64,000 nt of DNA from positions 65,030 through 129,029 of the forward strand of contig DATMBF010000030.1 in the NCBI GenBank assembly GCA_035559595.1, written 5' to 3'. Position 1 is the stretch's first letter; each line of letters starts with the position of its first letter. The notes beneath the pieces were generated by a model that was not told the origin of the DNA, searched no databases, and saw only the letters and a list, made by a program, of their open reading frames with translations. The position numbers and the translations under genes were made by a program. Origin of the DNA: DATMBF01 sp035559595 (lineage in GTDB: Bacteria; Bacteroidota; Ignavibacteria; UBA10030). This document shows positions 44,618 to 52,642 of this stretch, piece by piece.

Positions 44618-44646
44618 AGCATTTTCTTCAATATCAGTTTCCGGCA

Positions 44647-45030
44647 TTGTTTTGGATGGCGTTCATTTTTATGCTTTCCTCCATCCCGAAGCTGCCGACC
44701 TTTCGCGCCCCCTTCGATGTTCAAACTCTCGCCCACGTGGTTTTCTTCGCAGTTCTCTGTTTTCTGGCTGAGCGTGCACTCTACTATCAGCACGCTTATC
44801 CCTCGCTACGATTGAACTCGCTTTGGGCGGCTTTTGTTCTGACATGTATCTACGGCATACTCGATGAGATTCATCAGCTCTATGTTCCGGGTCGTTGGGC
44901 AGACATCTACGATGTAGTTGCGGATTCCATGGGGGCGGCTATTGCGGTGGCCTGGCTGCGAACAAGATTTCGTGGATTCCGAAGGCCGACGGAAAAAGAG
45001 GCTTTACCGAGTTTGACTCAAGGAGATTAA
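44647..45030 (+). CDS. VanZ-like family membrane protein
   Basis: Four-helix membrane protein of the VanZ-like family. FWMAFIFMLSSIPKLP at the start, LAHVVFFAVLCFLAERAL, and the signature GILDEIHQLYVPGRWADIYDVVADSMGAAIA (core DEIHQLYVPGR…DVVADSMGA). VanZ gives low-level teicoplanin resistance, but most relatives have no known function. The TTG at 44647 leaves the first helix short. The frame is open back through nnrD's end, and a CTG at 44614 that overlaps the nnrD stop would add LKHFLQYQFPA, which looks like a natural N-terminus. Confidence 0.8.
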   Translation: MFWMAFIFMLSSIPKLPTFRAPFDVQTLAHVVFFAVLCFLAERALYYQHAYPSLRLNSLWAAFVLTCIYGILDEIHQLYVPGRWADIYDVVADSMGAAIAVAWLRTRFRGFRRPTEKEALPSLTQGD

Positions 45031-45041
45031 ATCTTTATATT
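45013..45041 (+). promoter_or_regulatory. predicted promoter of tonB
   Basis: TTGACT (45013-45018), 17 bases, TATATT (45036-45041) followed by TG. It overlaps the end of the VanZ-like gene. Transcription would start near 45048, which rules out the TTG at 45041 as the tonB start. Confidence 0.65.
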
Positions 45042-45076
45042 TGACCAAGCATGAACAACCAAAGGTGGGTGATCGT

Positions 45077-45715
45077 ATGATCCGCAAAAACCCCGAAATC
45101 GATCTCAAAGTTAAGTACCAAAAGACTTTTGAGCTCGCGTTGATTATTGCCATTGCCCTTTTGATTGTGGCCTTCAAGTTCTTTCCCGATATTGGCGGGC
45201 CGGCAAAGATCCTGACGCAGCAACAGGAGATCGTTGATGTCGAAGATATCGATGTGACCAAGCAGGAGAATCGTCCGCCTCCACCGCCCAGACCACCCAT
45301 TCCCATCGAAGCTCCAAGCGATGAAGCGTTGGATGACATCACCATTCAGGACACGGAGATCAAGCTGACGGAAGATGTGCCGCCTCCTCCGCCTCGAGAC
45401 GACGAAGAAGAGGCGTACTTTGTGGCCGTCGAGGAGTTGCCGGAGCCGATCGGAGGGATCGGTGCGATTCAGGCGTTGGTCGTTTATCCGGAGATTGCCA
45501 AGCGCGCCGGCGTTGAAGGGACGGTGTATGTCGAAGCATTTGTTGATGAAAACGGCAACGTCACAAGAACGAATGTGGTGAAGGGCATCGGAGCGGGTTG
45601 CGACGAAGCTGCTATGGCTGCTGTGCAAAAGGTGAAATTCAAGCCGGGTAAGCAGCGTGGCAAGCCGGTGAAGGTGCGGATGTCGATTCCCATTCGCTTC
45701 AGGTTGCAGAAGTAA
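45077..45715 (+). CDS. TonB family energy-transducing protein
   Basis: Couples proton-motive force from ExbBD to outer-membrane receptors. One N-terminal helix (residues 15-35), a Pro-rich periplasmic linker (RPPPPPRPPIP and VPPPPPRDDEEE), and a C-terminal TonB domain (about 120-212) with YPEIAKRAGVEGTVYVEAFVDE (core YPEIAKRAGVEGTVYVEAF) and VKFKPGKQRGKPVKVRMSIP. The start is ATG 45077 with AGGTG upstream, chosen because the promoter overlaps the earlier TTG. 212 residues. No exbB or exbD is adjacent. A terminator follows, so tonB is probably monocistronic. Confidence 0.9.
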   Translation: MIRKNPEIDLKVKYQKTFELALIIAIALLIVAFKFFPDIGGPAKILTQQQEIVDVEDIDVTKQENRPPPPPRPPIPIEAPSDEALDDITIQDTEIKLTEDVPPPPPRDDEEEAYFVAVEELPEPIGGIGAIQALVVYPEIAKRAGVEGTVYVEAFVDENGNVTRTNVVKGIGAGCDEAAMAAVQKVKFKPGKQRGKPVKVRMSIPIRFRLQK

Positions 45716-45738
45716 GAATCATCTTCGTTTGAGTTGAG

Positions 45739-45773
45739 AATCCGTCGTCTCCGCAATGAGGCGGCGGATTTTT
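45739..45773 (+). terminator. intrinsic terminator after tonB
   Basis: AATCCGTCGTC / GGCGGCGGATT stem with two G-T pairs, a loop of about ten bases, and TTTTT. Confidence 0.75.
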
Positions 45774-45795
45774 GTTCGTACACACGACGTAACGA

Positions 45796-46932
45796 ATGCG
45801 ATTCACCCTTCTCGAAACCGACGACCGAGCCCGCGCCGGAGTGCTTGAAACAAGCCACGGCGTGATTGACACACCCTTGTTCATGCCGGTTGGCACTCAG
45901 GGTTCCGTCAAAGCCATCGAACAGCGTGAATTACTGGAGATCGGTGCCCAGATCATTCTGGGAAACACCTATCACCTCTATCTTCGACCCGGCACAGAGA
46001 TCATTGCCAAAGCTGGCGGACTCCATCGCTTCATGAATTGGGAGAAGCCGATTCTCACCGACAGCGGAGGCTATCAGGTATTTAGCCTGACCGATCTTCG
46101 GCGAATAGAGGAGGAAGGTGTTACGTTTCGTTCACACCTGGACGGATCCCAGCACACCTTCACGCCGGAAAAGGTTGTGCAAATCCAACGCATTCTCGGC
46201 TCCGATCTGATCATGGTTCTCGATGAATGCACTCCCTTTCCTTGTGAGGAAGCGTATGCACGGAAGTCGAATGAACTTACGATTCGGTGGGCAGAGAGGT
46301 GCCGAAATGAATTCGAAGCATCCGCTCCTCACTACGATCACAGTCAGGCACTCTTTGGTATCGTACAGGGAAGTGTTTATCCGAATATTCGGGAGAAAAG
46401 CGCGAGGAGCCTTGTGAGCATGGATTTTCATGGCTATGCAATCGGCGGACTGGCGGTGGGTGAACCGGTGGAAACGATGTATCGGATGGTTGATGTCGTT
46501 GAGCCGATGTTGCCGATAGACAAACCGAGGTATCTTATGGGCGTTGGGACTCCCGAGAACCTGCTCAAAGCAATCTCTCGCGGTATGGACATGTTTGATT
46601 GCGTCATGCCGACGCGGAATGGTCGCAATGCGATGCTGTTCACCCGGTTCGGTCCTGTCAACATCAAGAACGCCGTTTACAAAGATGACTTTACGCCGGT
46701 CGATGAATCATGCTCATGCTACACCTGCAGGACTTTCACGCGGGCATATCTCCGGCATTTGTTCCAGGCGAAAGAAATCCTCGCCCTGCAGCTTGCGACC
46801 ATTCATAACCTGAACTTCTATCTCTGGCTTATGCGTGAAGCTCGCCAGGCCATTCTCGAGCATCGCTTCTCACAGTGGAAAGAAGAAATGTTGCACCAGA
46901 TGCGTTCCGATCAACTCATCACTCAACAATAA
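45796..46932 (+). CDS. tgt: queuine tRNA-ribosyltransferase
   Basis: Exchanges guanine-34 for preQ1 in tRNAs with GUN anticodons. The substrate-binding Asp lies in LTDSGGYQVFSL (D89). The zinc site is CSCYTCRTFTRAYLRHLF with a downstream His, and FDCVMPTRNGRN is conserved. 378 residues. ATG 45796 has no strong ribosome-binding site. yajC follows after 18 bases, the same tgt-yajC neighbourhood as in many bacteria. Confidence 0.96.
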   Translation: MRFTLLETDDRARAGVLETSHGVIDTPLFMPVGTQGSVKAIEQRELLEIGAQIILGNTYHLYLRPGTEIIAKAGGLHRFMNWEKPILTDSGGYQVFSLTDLRRIEEEGVTFRSHLDGSQHTFTPEKVVQIQRILGSDLIMVLDECTPFPCEEAYARKSNELTIRWAERCRNEFEASAPHYDHSQALFGIVQGSVYPNIREKSARSLVSMDFHGYAIGGLAVGEPVETMYRMVDVVEPMLPIDKPRYLMGVGTPENLLKAISRGMDMFDCVMPTRNGRNAMLFTRFGPVNIKNAVYKDDFTPVDESCSCYTCRTFTRAYLRHLFQAKEILALQLATIHNLNFYLWLMREARQAILEHRFSQWKEEMLHQMRSDQLITQQ

Positions 46933-46950
46933 GACAAACGGAGGAACTTC

Positions 46951-47277
46951 ATGCTTTCTGCTTTTCTGTTCATGCAACCTCAGGGTCAAGACGCCGGCGG
47001 CTCGTTGATGAGCACGCTGATCATGTTCGGTCTCATCTTTGTCATTTTCTATTTTATGATCATCCGTCCTCAACAAAAGAGACAGCGAGAGCGGGAACAG
47101 ATGCTTAATGCTTTAAAAAAGGGAGATAAGGTGGTTACGGCGGGGGGCGTTCACGGCACCATCGTGGGGATAGATGAGAAGACGCTGCTGGTTCAGATTG
47201 CCGATAATGTGAAGGTCAAAGTAGAGCGCGGTTCGATTTCGACGATTGTGAAAGAGGCTGAACCCACAACCAAGTAA
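46951..47277 (+). CDS. yajC: preprotein translocase subunit YajC
   Basis: Single-helix auxiliary subunit of the SecDF-YajC complex. The helix (residues about 20-40) is followed by the signature FYFMIIRPQQKRQRE and a small basic domain with LKKGDKVVTAGGVHGTIVGI (core KKGDKVVTAGGVHG). 108 residues. secD and secF are not next to it; ribBA is. Confidence 0.95.
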   Translation: MLSAFLFMQPQGQDAGGSLMSTLIMFGLIFVIFYFMIIRPQQKRQREREQMLNALKKGDKVVTAGGVHGTIVGIDEKTLLVQIADNVKVKVERGSISTIVKEAEPTTK

Positions 47278-47290
47278 CGTTGGAGACGGT

Positions 47291-48526
47291 ATGAAGCACG
47301 AGGCCTGGCGATACAATACGATCGAGGAGGCGATTGAGGATTTCCGAGCTGGGAAGGTCTTGATCGTTGTCGATGATGAAGACCGGGAGAATGAAGGAGA
47401 CTTTGTCGTCGCCGCGGAAAAGGCGACTCCGGAGATCATCAATTTCTTTGTGAAGGAGGGAAGGGGCGTCGTTTGTGCTCCGATCACGTCAGAGCGGGCG
47501 CGCGAACTTGCCCTCGAGCCAATGGTGGAATCCAACACTTCCCTTCATGAGACACCGTTTACCGTTTCGGTGGACTATGTTCACGGAACGACCACGGGAG
47601 TTTCCGCCGCGGATCGTGCAGCCACCGTTCGGGCGCTGATCGATCCTGATACTAAACCCAGCGATCTGGCGCGTCCGGGACACATTTTTCCTCTCCGCGC
47701 AGCCGAAGGAGGCGTCCTCCGGCGTGCCGGTCACACCGAAGCCGTTATCGATCTTTGCCGCCTTTCTGGCCTCAAGCCTGCAGGTGTCCTCTGTGAAATC
47801 CTGAGCGAAGACGGAACGATGGCGCGCGTTCCCGAGCTTCAGGAGATTGCCCGCCGCTTCCATCTCAAAATCATTACCGTCAAAAGTCTCATCGAATACC
47901 GCATGCTTCGTGAGAAGCTTGTCCATCGCATCGTTTCAACAAAGCTTCCCACACGCTTCGGGGAATTTCAACTTTATCTGTACAAAAGCGATACCGACGA
48001 GAAAGAGCATATTGCTCTCGTGAAAGGATACATTCGCCCAGAGGTTCCGACGCTCGTTCGTGTCCATTCCGAATGCCTGACCGGTGATGTCTTTGGTTCG
48101 CTTCGATGCGATTGCAACGAACAGCTCATTGCGGCAATGCAAACGGTGGAAAAGGAGAAAATGGGCGTCATTCTTTATATGCGACAGGAGGGGCGTGGTA
48201 TCGGCCTGCAGAACAAGTTGAAAGCTTACCGTTTGCAAGATGAGGGGCTGGATACCGTAGAAGCGAACGAAAAACTTGGCTTCCGTGCCGATCTTCGCGA
48301 TTATGGCATTGGAGCGCAGATTCTTCGCGACTTAGGAGTCGGGAAAATGCGATTAATGACGAACAATCCTAAGAAGGTGGTTGGCCTTCACGGCTACGGA
48401 TTGGAAATCGTCGAACGCGTACCCCTTGAGGTCGATCCCAACTTCTTTAACGAACACTATCTTAAAGCCAAACGGGATAAGCTCGGCCATTTGATCCTGA
48501 TTGATCCGTCGCAAGCCCGCCGATGA
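47291..48526 (+). CDS. ribBA: bifunctional riboflavin enzyme RibBA
   Basis: Residues 1-205 are 3,4-dihydroxy-2-butanone-4-phosphate synthase (VVDDEDRENEGDFVVAAE). Residues 206-411 are GTP cyclohydrolase II, with the zinc cysteines in SECLTGDVFGSLRCDC and the catalytic QEGRGIGL. Together they supply both precursors of lumazine for riboflavin. 411 residues, both halves intact. Overlaps tldD by four bases (ATGA). Confidence 0.96.
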   Translation: MKHEAWRYNTIEEAIEDFRAGKVLIVVDDEDRENEGDFVVAAEKATPEIINFFVKEGRGVVCAPITSERARELALEPMVESNTSLHETPFTVSVDYVHGTTTGVSAADRAATVRALIDPDTKPSDLARPGHIFPLRAAEGGVLRRAGHTEAVIDLCRLSGLKPAGVLCEILSEDGTMARVPELQEIARRFHLKIITVKSLIEYRMLREKLVHRIVSTKLPTRFGEFQLYLYKSDTDEKEHIALVKGYIRPEVPTLVRVHSECLTGDVFGSLRCDCNEQLIAAMQTVEKEKMGVILYMRQEGRGIGLQNKLKAYRLQDEGLDTVEANEKLGFRADLRDYGIGAQILRDLGVGKMRLMTNNPKKVVGLHGYGLEIVERVPLEVDPNFFNEHYLKAKRDKLGHLILIDPSQARR

Positions 48527-49920
48527 TCCATTACAGCGAAGCCGAGTACAAGAAGATCCTCGAAACCGCCCTAGCACGGGGGGCTTCGTTTGCCGAGATG
48601 TATTACGAGTATTCCGTCACGAACTCGCTTGTCTTTAACGAACGCAAAGTCAAGAGTATCAATCAGGGTATTGTTGAGGGAGTGGGAGTGCGCGTGATCC
48701 ATGGTGAGCAGACGGGATATGCCTATTCGGATGACATAACGTTTGAGAAGATCGTCGAAGCTGCATCCGTAGCAAGCTTCATTGCCGCGAATGGACATAC
48801 GATTTCTCTCGCAAGCCTCGAACGCCGCAAAGCCAAGCCCTTAGAAGTGATCGACATTCCCGCAGCCGACGTCGATGTGGGGAGAAAGGTAGAGCTTCTC
48901 CACCGTGCGGATGATGCGGCACGAGCTTTCGATCGGCGCGTGCATGATGTATCATGTACTTATGCCGATTTTCGAAAGCGGATTATGGTCATCAATTCCG
49001 AAGGTGTGTGGGTTGAGAATGACGAGCAGCTCCTAAGAATGATGGTGAGTGTGACAGCGATTGAGGATAACCTCCGCGATTCGGGAATAGAGTTTCTCGG
49101 AGGACGATATGGCTTTGAATACTTCGATGTCCATACGCCGGAACAGGCGGCCCAAAAAGCCGTTCAACAAGCACTCACCAAACTTCACGCAAAACCGGCT
49201 CCGATTGGTCAGTATCCTGTCGTTGTCGAGGCCGGTTGGGGTGGAGTTCTCGTGCATGAAGGTGTCGGTCATGGCCTCGAAGGGGATTTCAATCGTAAAG
49301 GGACTTCCGTCTACGCCGGGAAGCTTGGCCAGCGTGTGTGTTCCGAGCTTGTGACGATCGTCGACGATGGAACACTCCCGCACGCTCGTGGCTCATTGCC
49401 TATTGATGATGAAGGAACGCCGATGCAACGAACAGTTCTCATCGAGAACGGCGTTCTGGTTGGTTTTCTCTACGACAAGCTCAACGCGCAACTGATGAAT
49501 GTGCAGTCAACCGGCAATGGCCGGAGGGAGAGTTTTCGACACATCCCCCTGCCGAGGATGAGAAATACGTTTATCGATGCAGGGAAGGAAGACCCCAGGA
49601 GCATCATTCGTTCAGTGAAGAAGGGAGTATATGCCAAGTCGCTCGGAGGCGGACAGGTGGATATCGTCAGCGGCAATTTTGTGTTTGAGATTAACGAGGG
49701 ATACCTGCTTGAAAAAGGAGAAGTCAGTTATCCGATTCGTGGGGCGAACCTCATCGGCAACGGTCCGGATGCCATGAGCAAGGTGGTTGGAGTTGCAACA
49801 AATCTTGCGATCGAGACGCGCACAGGTTCATGCGGCAAAGATGGGCAGTATGTGCCCGTTGGTGTCGGTCAGCCGACCATTCTCCTGAGCGAGATGACAA
49901 TTGGGGGGACAGAGCGGTAG
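48523..49920 (+). CDS. tldD: TldD family metalloprotease
   Basis: Zinc protease of the TldD/TldE pair, which trims modified peptides and antitoxins such as CcdA. The HExxxH zinc motif is H245-E246…H250 in VLVHEGVGHGLEGDF. The C-terminus ends in the conserved PTILLSEMTIGG. 465 residues. A TldE/PmbA partner is expected but is not adjacent; it must lie elsewhere, or the protein acts alone. Confidence 0.93.
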   Translation: MIHYSEAEYKKILETALARGASFAEMYYEYSVTNSLVFNERKVKSINQGIVEGVGVRVIHGEQTGYAYSDDITFEKIVEAASVASFIAANGHTISLASLERRKAKPLEVIDIPAADVDVGRKVELLHRADDAARAFDRRVHDVSCTYADFRKRIMVINSEGVWVENDEQLLRMMVSVTAIEDNLRDSGIEFLGGRYGFEYFDVHTPEQAAQKAVQQALTKLHAKPAPIGQYPVVVEAGWGGVLVHEGVGHGLEGDFNRKGTSVYAGKLGQRVCSELVTIVDDGTLPHARGSLPIDDEGTPMQRTVLIENGVLVGFLYDKLNAQLMNVQSTGNGRRESFRHIPLPRMRNTFIDAGKEDPRSIIRSVKKGVYAKSLGGGQVDIVSGNFVFEINEGYLLEKGEVSYPIRGANLIGNGPDAMSKVVGVATNLAIETRTGSCGKDGQYVPVGVGQPTILLSEMTIGGTER

Positions 49921-49930
49921 AATTTTGTAC

Positions 49931-49959
49931 TTGCGTCGAATTCGTTTTTGTTCTACCTT
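49931..49959 (+). promoter_or_regulatory. predicted promoter of greA
   Basis: TTGCGT (49931-49936), 17 bases, TACCTT (49954-49959). It starts ten bases after the tldD stop and lies upstream of the leader terminator. Confidence 0.55.
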
Positions 49960-49974
49960 GCCAACAGATTCATC

Positions 49975-50009
49975 ATAGCCACCATCGCAAGATGATGGCT
50001 ATTCTTTTT
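49975..50009 (+). terminator. terminator-like hairpin in the greA leader
   Basis: ATAGCCACCATC / GATGATGGCTAT: twelve base positions, one C-A mismatch, loop GCAA, then TTCTTTTT. It lies downstream of the predicted greA promoter and 48 bases before the greA start, so it can end tldD transcripts and also attenuate greA. Confidence 0.75.
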
Positions 50010-50056
50010 CCCCTTTTGACTCGATGGTAGTTTGAAAAGATTCACGGGAGGATCCC

Positions 50057-50542
50057 ATGGGAGAAAACAACAACGGAAATATTTATCTCACACGAGAACG
50101 ACTTGTCGAATTGGAGAATGAGCTGCGCGAGCTAAAAACCGTCGGCCGCGCGGAAATGGCTGCGAAGATCGCCGAAGCACGCGGGTACGGCGACCTCAGC
50201 GAGAACGCCGAGTACGACGCCGCCAAAGAGGCTCAGCAGCATCTCGAGCTCCGTATCTCCAAGCTCGAGGAAACGCTTTCCCGTGCACGGATCCTTGAGC
50301 CATCCAAGCTTTCCAACGACAAGGTCCACATTCTTTCTGTCGTTAAACTCCAGGACGTGCGCACAAAGGAAATCATCGAGTATCGACTTGTCTCTCCCGA
50401 AGAGGCGGATTTCGACAAAAACAAGATCTCTATTACCTCACCGATCGGTAAGGGGTTGATGGGAAAGCAAAAAGGGGAGACGGCAAAGATCAAAGTGCCG
50501 GCCGGATTCCTCGAATATAAGATCCTCGAAATCAGCTCGTAA
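50057..50542 (+). CDS. greA: transcription elongation factor GreA
   Basis: Stimulates transcript cleavage by backtracked RNA polymerase. The N-terminal coiled coil (residues 8-80) contains IAEARGYGDLSENAEYDAAKE, cited by its core GDLSENAEYDAAKE, with the acidic tip residues. The C-terminal FKBP-like domain has SPIGKGLMGKQKGE. 161 residues. ATG follows GGGAGG by seven bases. The upstream hairpin suggests leader attenuation. The CYTH gene follows after eight bases. Confidence 0.96.
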   Translation: MGENNNGNIYLTRERLVELENELRELKTVGRAEMAAKIAEARGYGDLSENAEYDAAKEAQQHLELRISKLEETLSRARILEPSKLSNDKVHILSVVKLQDVRTKEIIEYRLVSPEEADFDKNKISITSPIGKGLMGKQKGETAKIKVPAGFLEYKILEISS

Positions 50543-50550
50543 CTCATCAG

Positions 50551-51063
50551 TTGCCCCAAAACCTCGAACTTAAGTGCCGCCTCTCGGCGAGGGAGGTGCC
50601 TCGCGCTCTTTCCATTGCCCGGCGGCTTGGCGCCCGCGAGGCTGGTATCTTGACTCAGGTTGATACCTACTATTCAGTACCGAGCGGACGACTCAAACTA
50701 CGGAGTATCAATTCCAGACTCTTCCAGCTCATCCATTACCATCGCTCCAACACTCGCTCGAGCCGGTTTTCCCGTTATTCCATCATCTCGATATCACAAC
50801 CTCATGATGTCAAGAAAGTTTTGCACGCAATATTTGGTAAACCGCTTACGGTCCGAAAGCGGCGCCGACTGTTTCTTTACAAGAACGCCCGAATTCACTT
50901 CGACACCGTAAACCGACTCGGTTCGTTCATCGAATTCGAAGTGGTTGCCAATCGGGGTCGGAAACAGGCCGTTGCATTCATGAGAATGTTGCGCAGGGTG
51001 TTCCAAATAAAGCCGCAAGCGATTATCGGTGTTTCGTATCGCGATCTACTTCAGGAAGGATAA
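50551..51063 (+). CDS. CYTH-domain protein
   Basis: Member of the CYTH superfamily (class IV adenylate cyclase/thiamine triphosphatase). LELKCRL at residues 5-11 is the ExExK-like strand with one acidic residue changed. QVDTYYSVPSGRLKLRSI (core DTYYSVPSGRLKLR) and a late FIEFEV acidic strand are typical. 170 residues, TTG start. Enzymatic activity, if any, on a triphosphorylated substrate cannot be assigned; some members are inactive. Confidence 0.85.
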   Translation: MPQNLELKCRLSAREVPRALSIARRLGAREAGILTQVDTYYSVPSGRLKLRSINSRLFQLIHYHRSNTRSSRFSRYSIISISQPHDVKKVLHAIFGKPLTVRKRRRLFLYKNARIHFDTVNRLGSFIEFEVVANRGRKQAVAFMRMLRRVFQIKPQAIIGVSYRDLLQEG

Positions 51064-51084
51064 TTCCAAGAAAGGAGTTCAAGG

Positions 51085-51885
51085 ATGCTTCGTTCACATC
51101 GGACACGCTATTCTCTTATCGGAGCAGGTGCACTCATCTTACTGTTCGGGGCGTTCGTCTATCAATCTCACTCCTCCCGAAATGAACACAGTGTGTTGGC
51201 ACTTGTTTGGTATCAGACTGCCGCGGAAGCAAGGGCCCTCAGCTACCAGGCCTACAACGTGGCGCGGATGATGCTCGATCAAAAGCTTTCCTCACCATCC
51301 ATTGGAAGGCCGAAAGCCGTCGTTGTCGATATCGACGAAACCTTGTTGGATAACAGTCCCTACAACGCCAAGCAGATCTTTTCCAACGAAACATACCCGA
51401 AGGGCTGGAGGGAGTGGGTAGAACTGGCACAAGCCGAGGCTGTTCCGGGTGCACTCGAATTTCTCAACTATGCCGACCAAAAAGGGGTGCAGATTTTCTA
51501 TGTTACAAACCGTCGATTGGAGGAGGGTCCGGCCACTCTCAAAAACCTCCAACGTGTTGGATTTCCCCAGGCGAAGTCAGAACGACTGTTTCTTCGAGAG
51601 AAAGAAGACACAAAAGAGCCCCGGCGCCAGCGTATCGCAGCAGACTATGATGTGGTGTTGCTCATCGGTGACAACCTGAATGACTTTTCAAATGTGTTCG
51701 AACGAAGGTCGGTAAAGGATCGGGCGGCAGAGGTCGACCGTTTGAAGGAAGAATTTGGGAAGCGATTCATCGTTCTCCCAAATCCGTTTTATGGTGAGTG
51801 GGAGGGAGCAGTGTACGGATACCATTGGGGACTTTCCGATGAAGAGAAAGATAAACGCAGAAAAGCGGCATTAAAGACTTATTGA
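51085..51885 (+). CDS. HAD-superfamily acid phosphatase, e(P4)/class B-like, membrane anchored
   Basis: Phosphatase of the 5'-nucleotidase lipoprotein e(P4) family. The HAD nucleophile motif is VVVDIDETLLDNSPYNA. Motif II is IFYVTNRR, and motif IV reads LLIGDNLNDFS. 266 residues. Family members are usually lipoproteins. Here the N-terminus is a basic stretch and one helix (residues 10-27), with no lipobox cysteine, so it is probably a signal anchor facing the periplasm. ATG after AAGGAG. Confidence 0.87.
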   Translation: MLRSHRTRYSLIGAGALILLFGAFVYQSHSSRNEHSVLALVWYQTAAEARALSYQAYNVARMMLDQKLSSPSIGRPKAVVVDIDETLLDNSPYNAKQIFSNETYPKGWREWVELAQAEAVPGALEFLNYADQKGVQIFYVTNRRLEEGPATLKNLQRVGFPQAKSERLFLREKEDTKEPRRQRIAADYDVVLLIGDNLNDFSNVFERRSVKDRAAEVDRLKEEFGKRFIVLPNPFYGEWEGAVYGYHWGLSDEEKDKRRKAALKTY

Positions 51886-51899
51886 TAAAGATTCAACTC

Positions 51900-51928
51900 T
51901 TGCATCGCTGAGGCAATTTCCGTATATT
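51900..51928 (+). promoter_or_regulatory. predicted promoter of tRNA-Gly(GCC)
   Basis: TTGCAT (51900-51905), 17 bases, TATATT (51923-51928). The precursor would have a 5' leader of about 100 bases. Confidence 0.6.
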
Positions 51929-52038
51929 TTTTTGCGTCTGATCCTCTACGGAATAGCTCGGTTGCCTGCCTCACGGAGCCTCAAAGGACGAAGGCAGTGT
52001 AGTGTGTCACGTCGAGGGATATTGATGTCGCATGAAAC

Positions 52039-52114
<76 letters not shown>

Positions 52115-52237
52115 TCTCGATTCAATTCGAGGCCGAAGTCTATCGGTGTTCTGGTGAGAACATCATCCGCCTGCATGAGGGATGGATGAGCCGAGAAGGT
52201 TCGCATGAACATTCTTGGAGCCCACCTGATAGAGTAG

Positions 52238-52276
52238 CCCCGTTGCCCCTCCCTGCCAGGCAACGGGGTCTTTGTT
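52238..52276 (+). terminator. intrinsic terminator after tRNA-Gly
   Basis: Ten-base stem CCCCGTTGCC / GGCAACGGGG followed by TCTTTGTTT. It lies 124 bases beyond the tRNA; no gene is seen in between. Confidence 0.8.
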
Positions 52277-52296
52277 TGCTCTGGAAGAAATGACGA

Positions 52297-52324
52297 ATAC
52301 AGAAATTGCGTTTCAATTCTGTAT
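52297..52324 (+). repeat. inverted repeat before tRNA-Cys
   Basis: ATACAGAAATTG (52297-52308) / CAATTCTGTAT (52314-52324): eleven pairs with one bulged A and a short loop. It ends 25 bases before tRNA-Cys. Could be a processing hairpin or an operator. Confidence 0.5.
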
Positions 52325-52349
52325 CCAGTCGCACGGTTCTTTATTTCTT

Positions 52350-52421
52350 GGCGCCGTACCCAAGTGGTAAGGGAGAGGTCTGCAAAACCTTTATGCGGCG
52401 GTTCGAATCCGCCCGGCGCCT
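52350..52421 (+). tRNA. tRNA-Cys (anticodon GCA)
   Basis: 72 bases, CCA not encoded. Acceptor GGCGCCG / CGGCGCC, discriminator T (the identity base for Cys), anticodon loop CTGCAAA (GCA), T-loop GGTTCGAATCC. Confidence 0.95.
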
Positions 52422-52579
52422 CAAGATTCATAGAGATCCTCCTTTTACATTTTAAGTTACCTTCTCAATCCTCTGAAGCCATCCTCCCTGGAAATCGTCC
52501 CCCTGAAACTCAAAAGTGGGTTTGACGTTCTCCCTGCCCATTTGGCGGTTTCGCTTCCCTTGCTTCTTTTTCGATTTTT

Positions 52580-52592
52580 CGTCAAGTTGACG
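52580..52592. promoter_or_regulatory. palindrome upstream of the aromatic catabolic operon
   Basis: CGTCAA-G-TTGACG, a perfect 6+1+6 palindrome, 50 bases before the first gene of the operon. A second TTGACG half-site with the same sequence sits in the gap near 52518. It is a candidate repressor operator, or its TTGACG may serve as a -35 element. The gap 52422-52642 contains no gene. Confidence 0.45.
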
Positions 52593-52642
52593 CCCATGAA
52601 AATCCTCTCCATCTGTTCTTCTTCTCAAAAGGCCGGTAGCGG

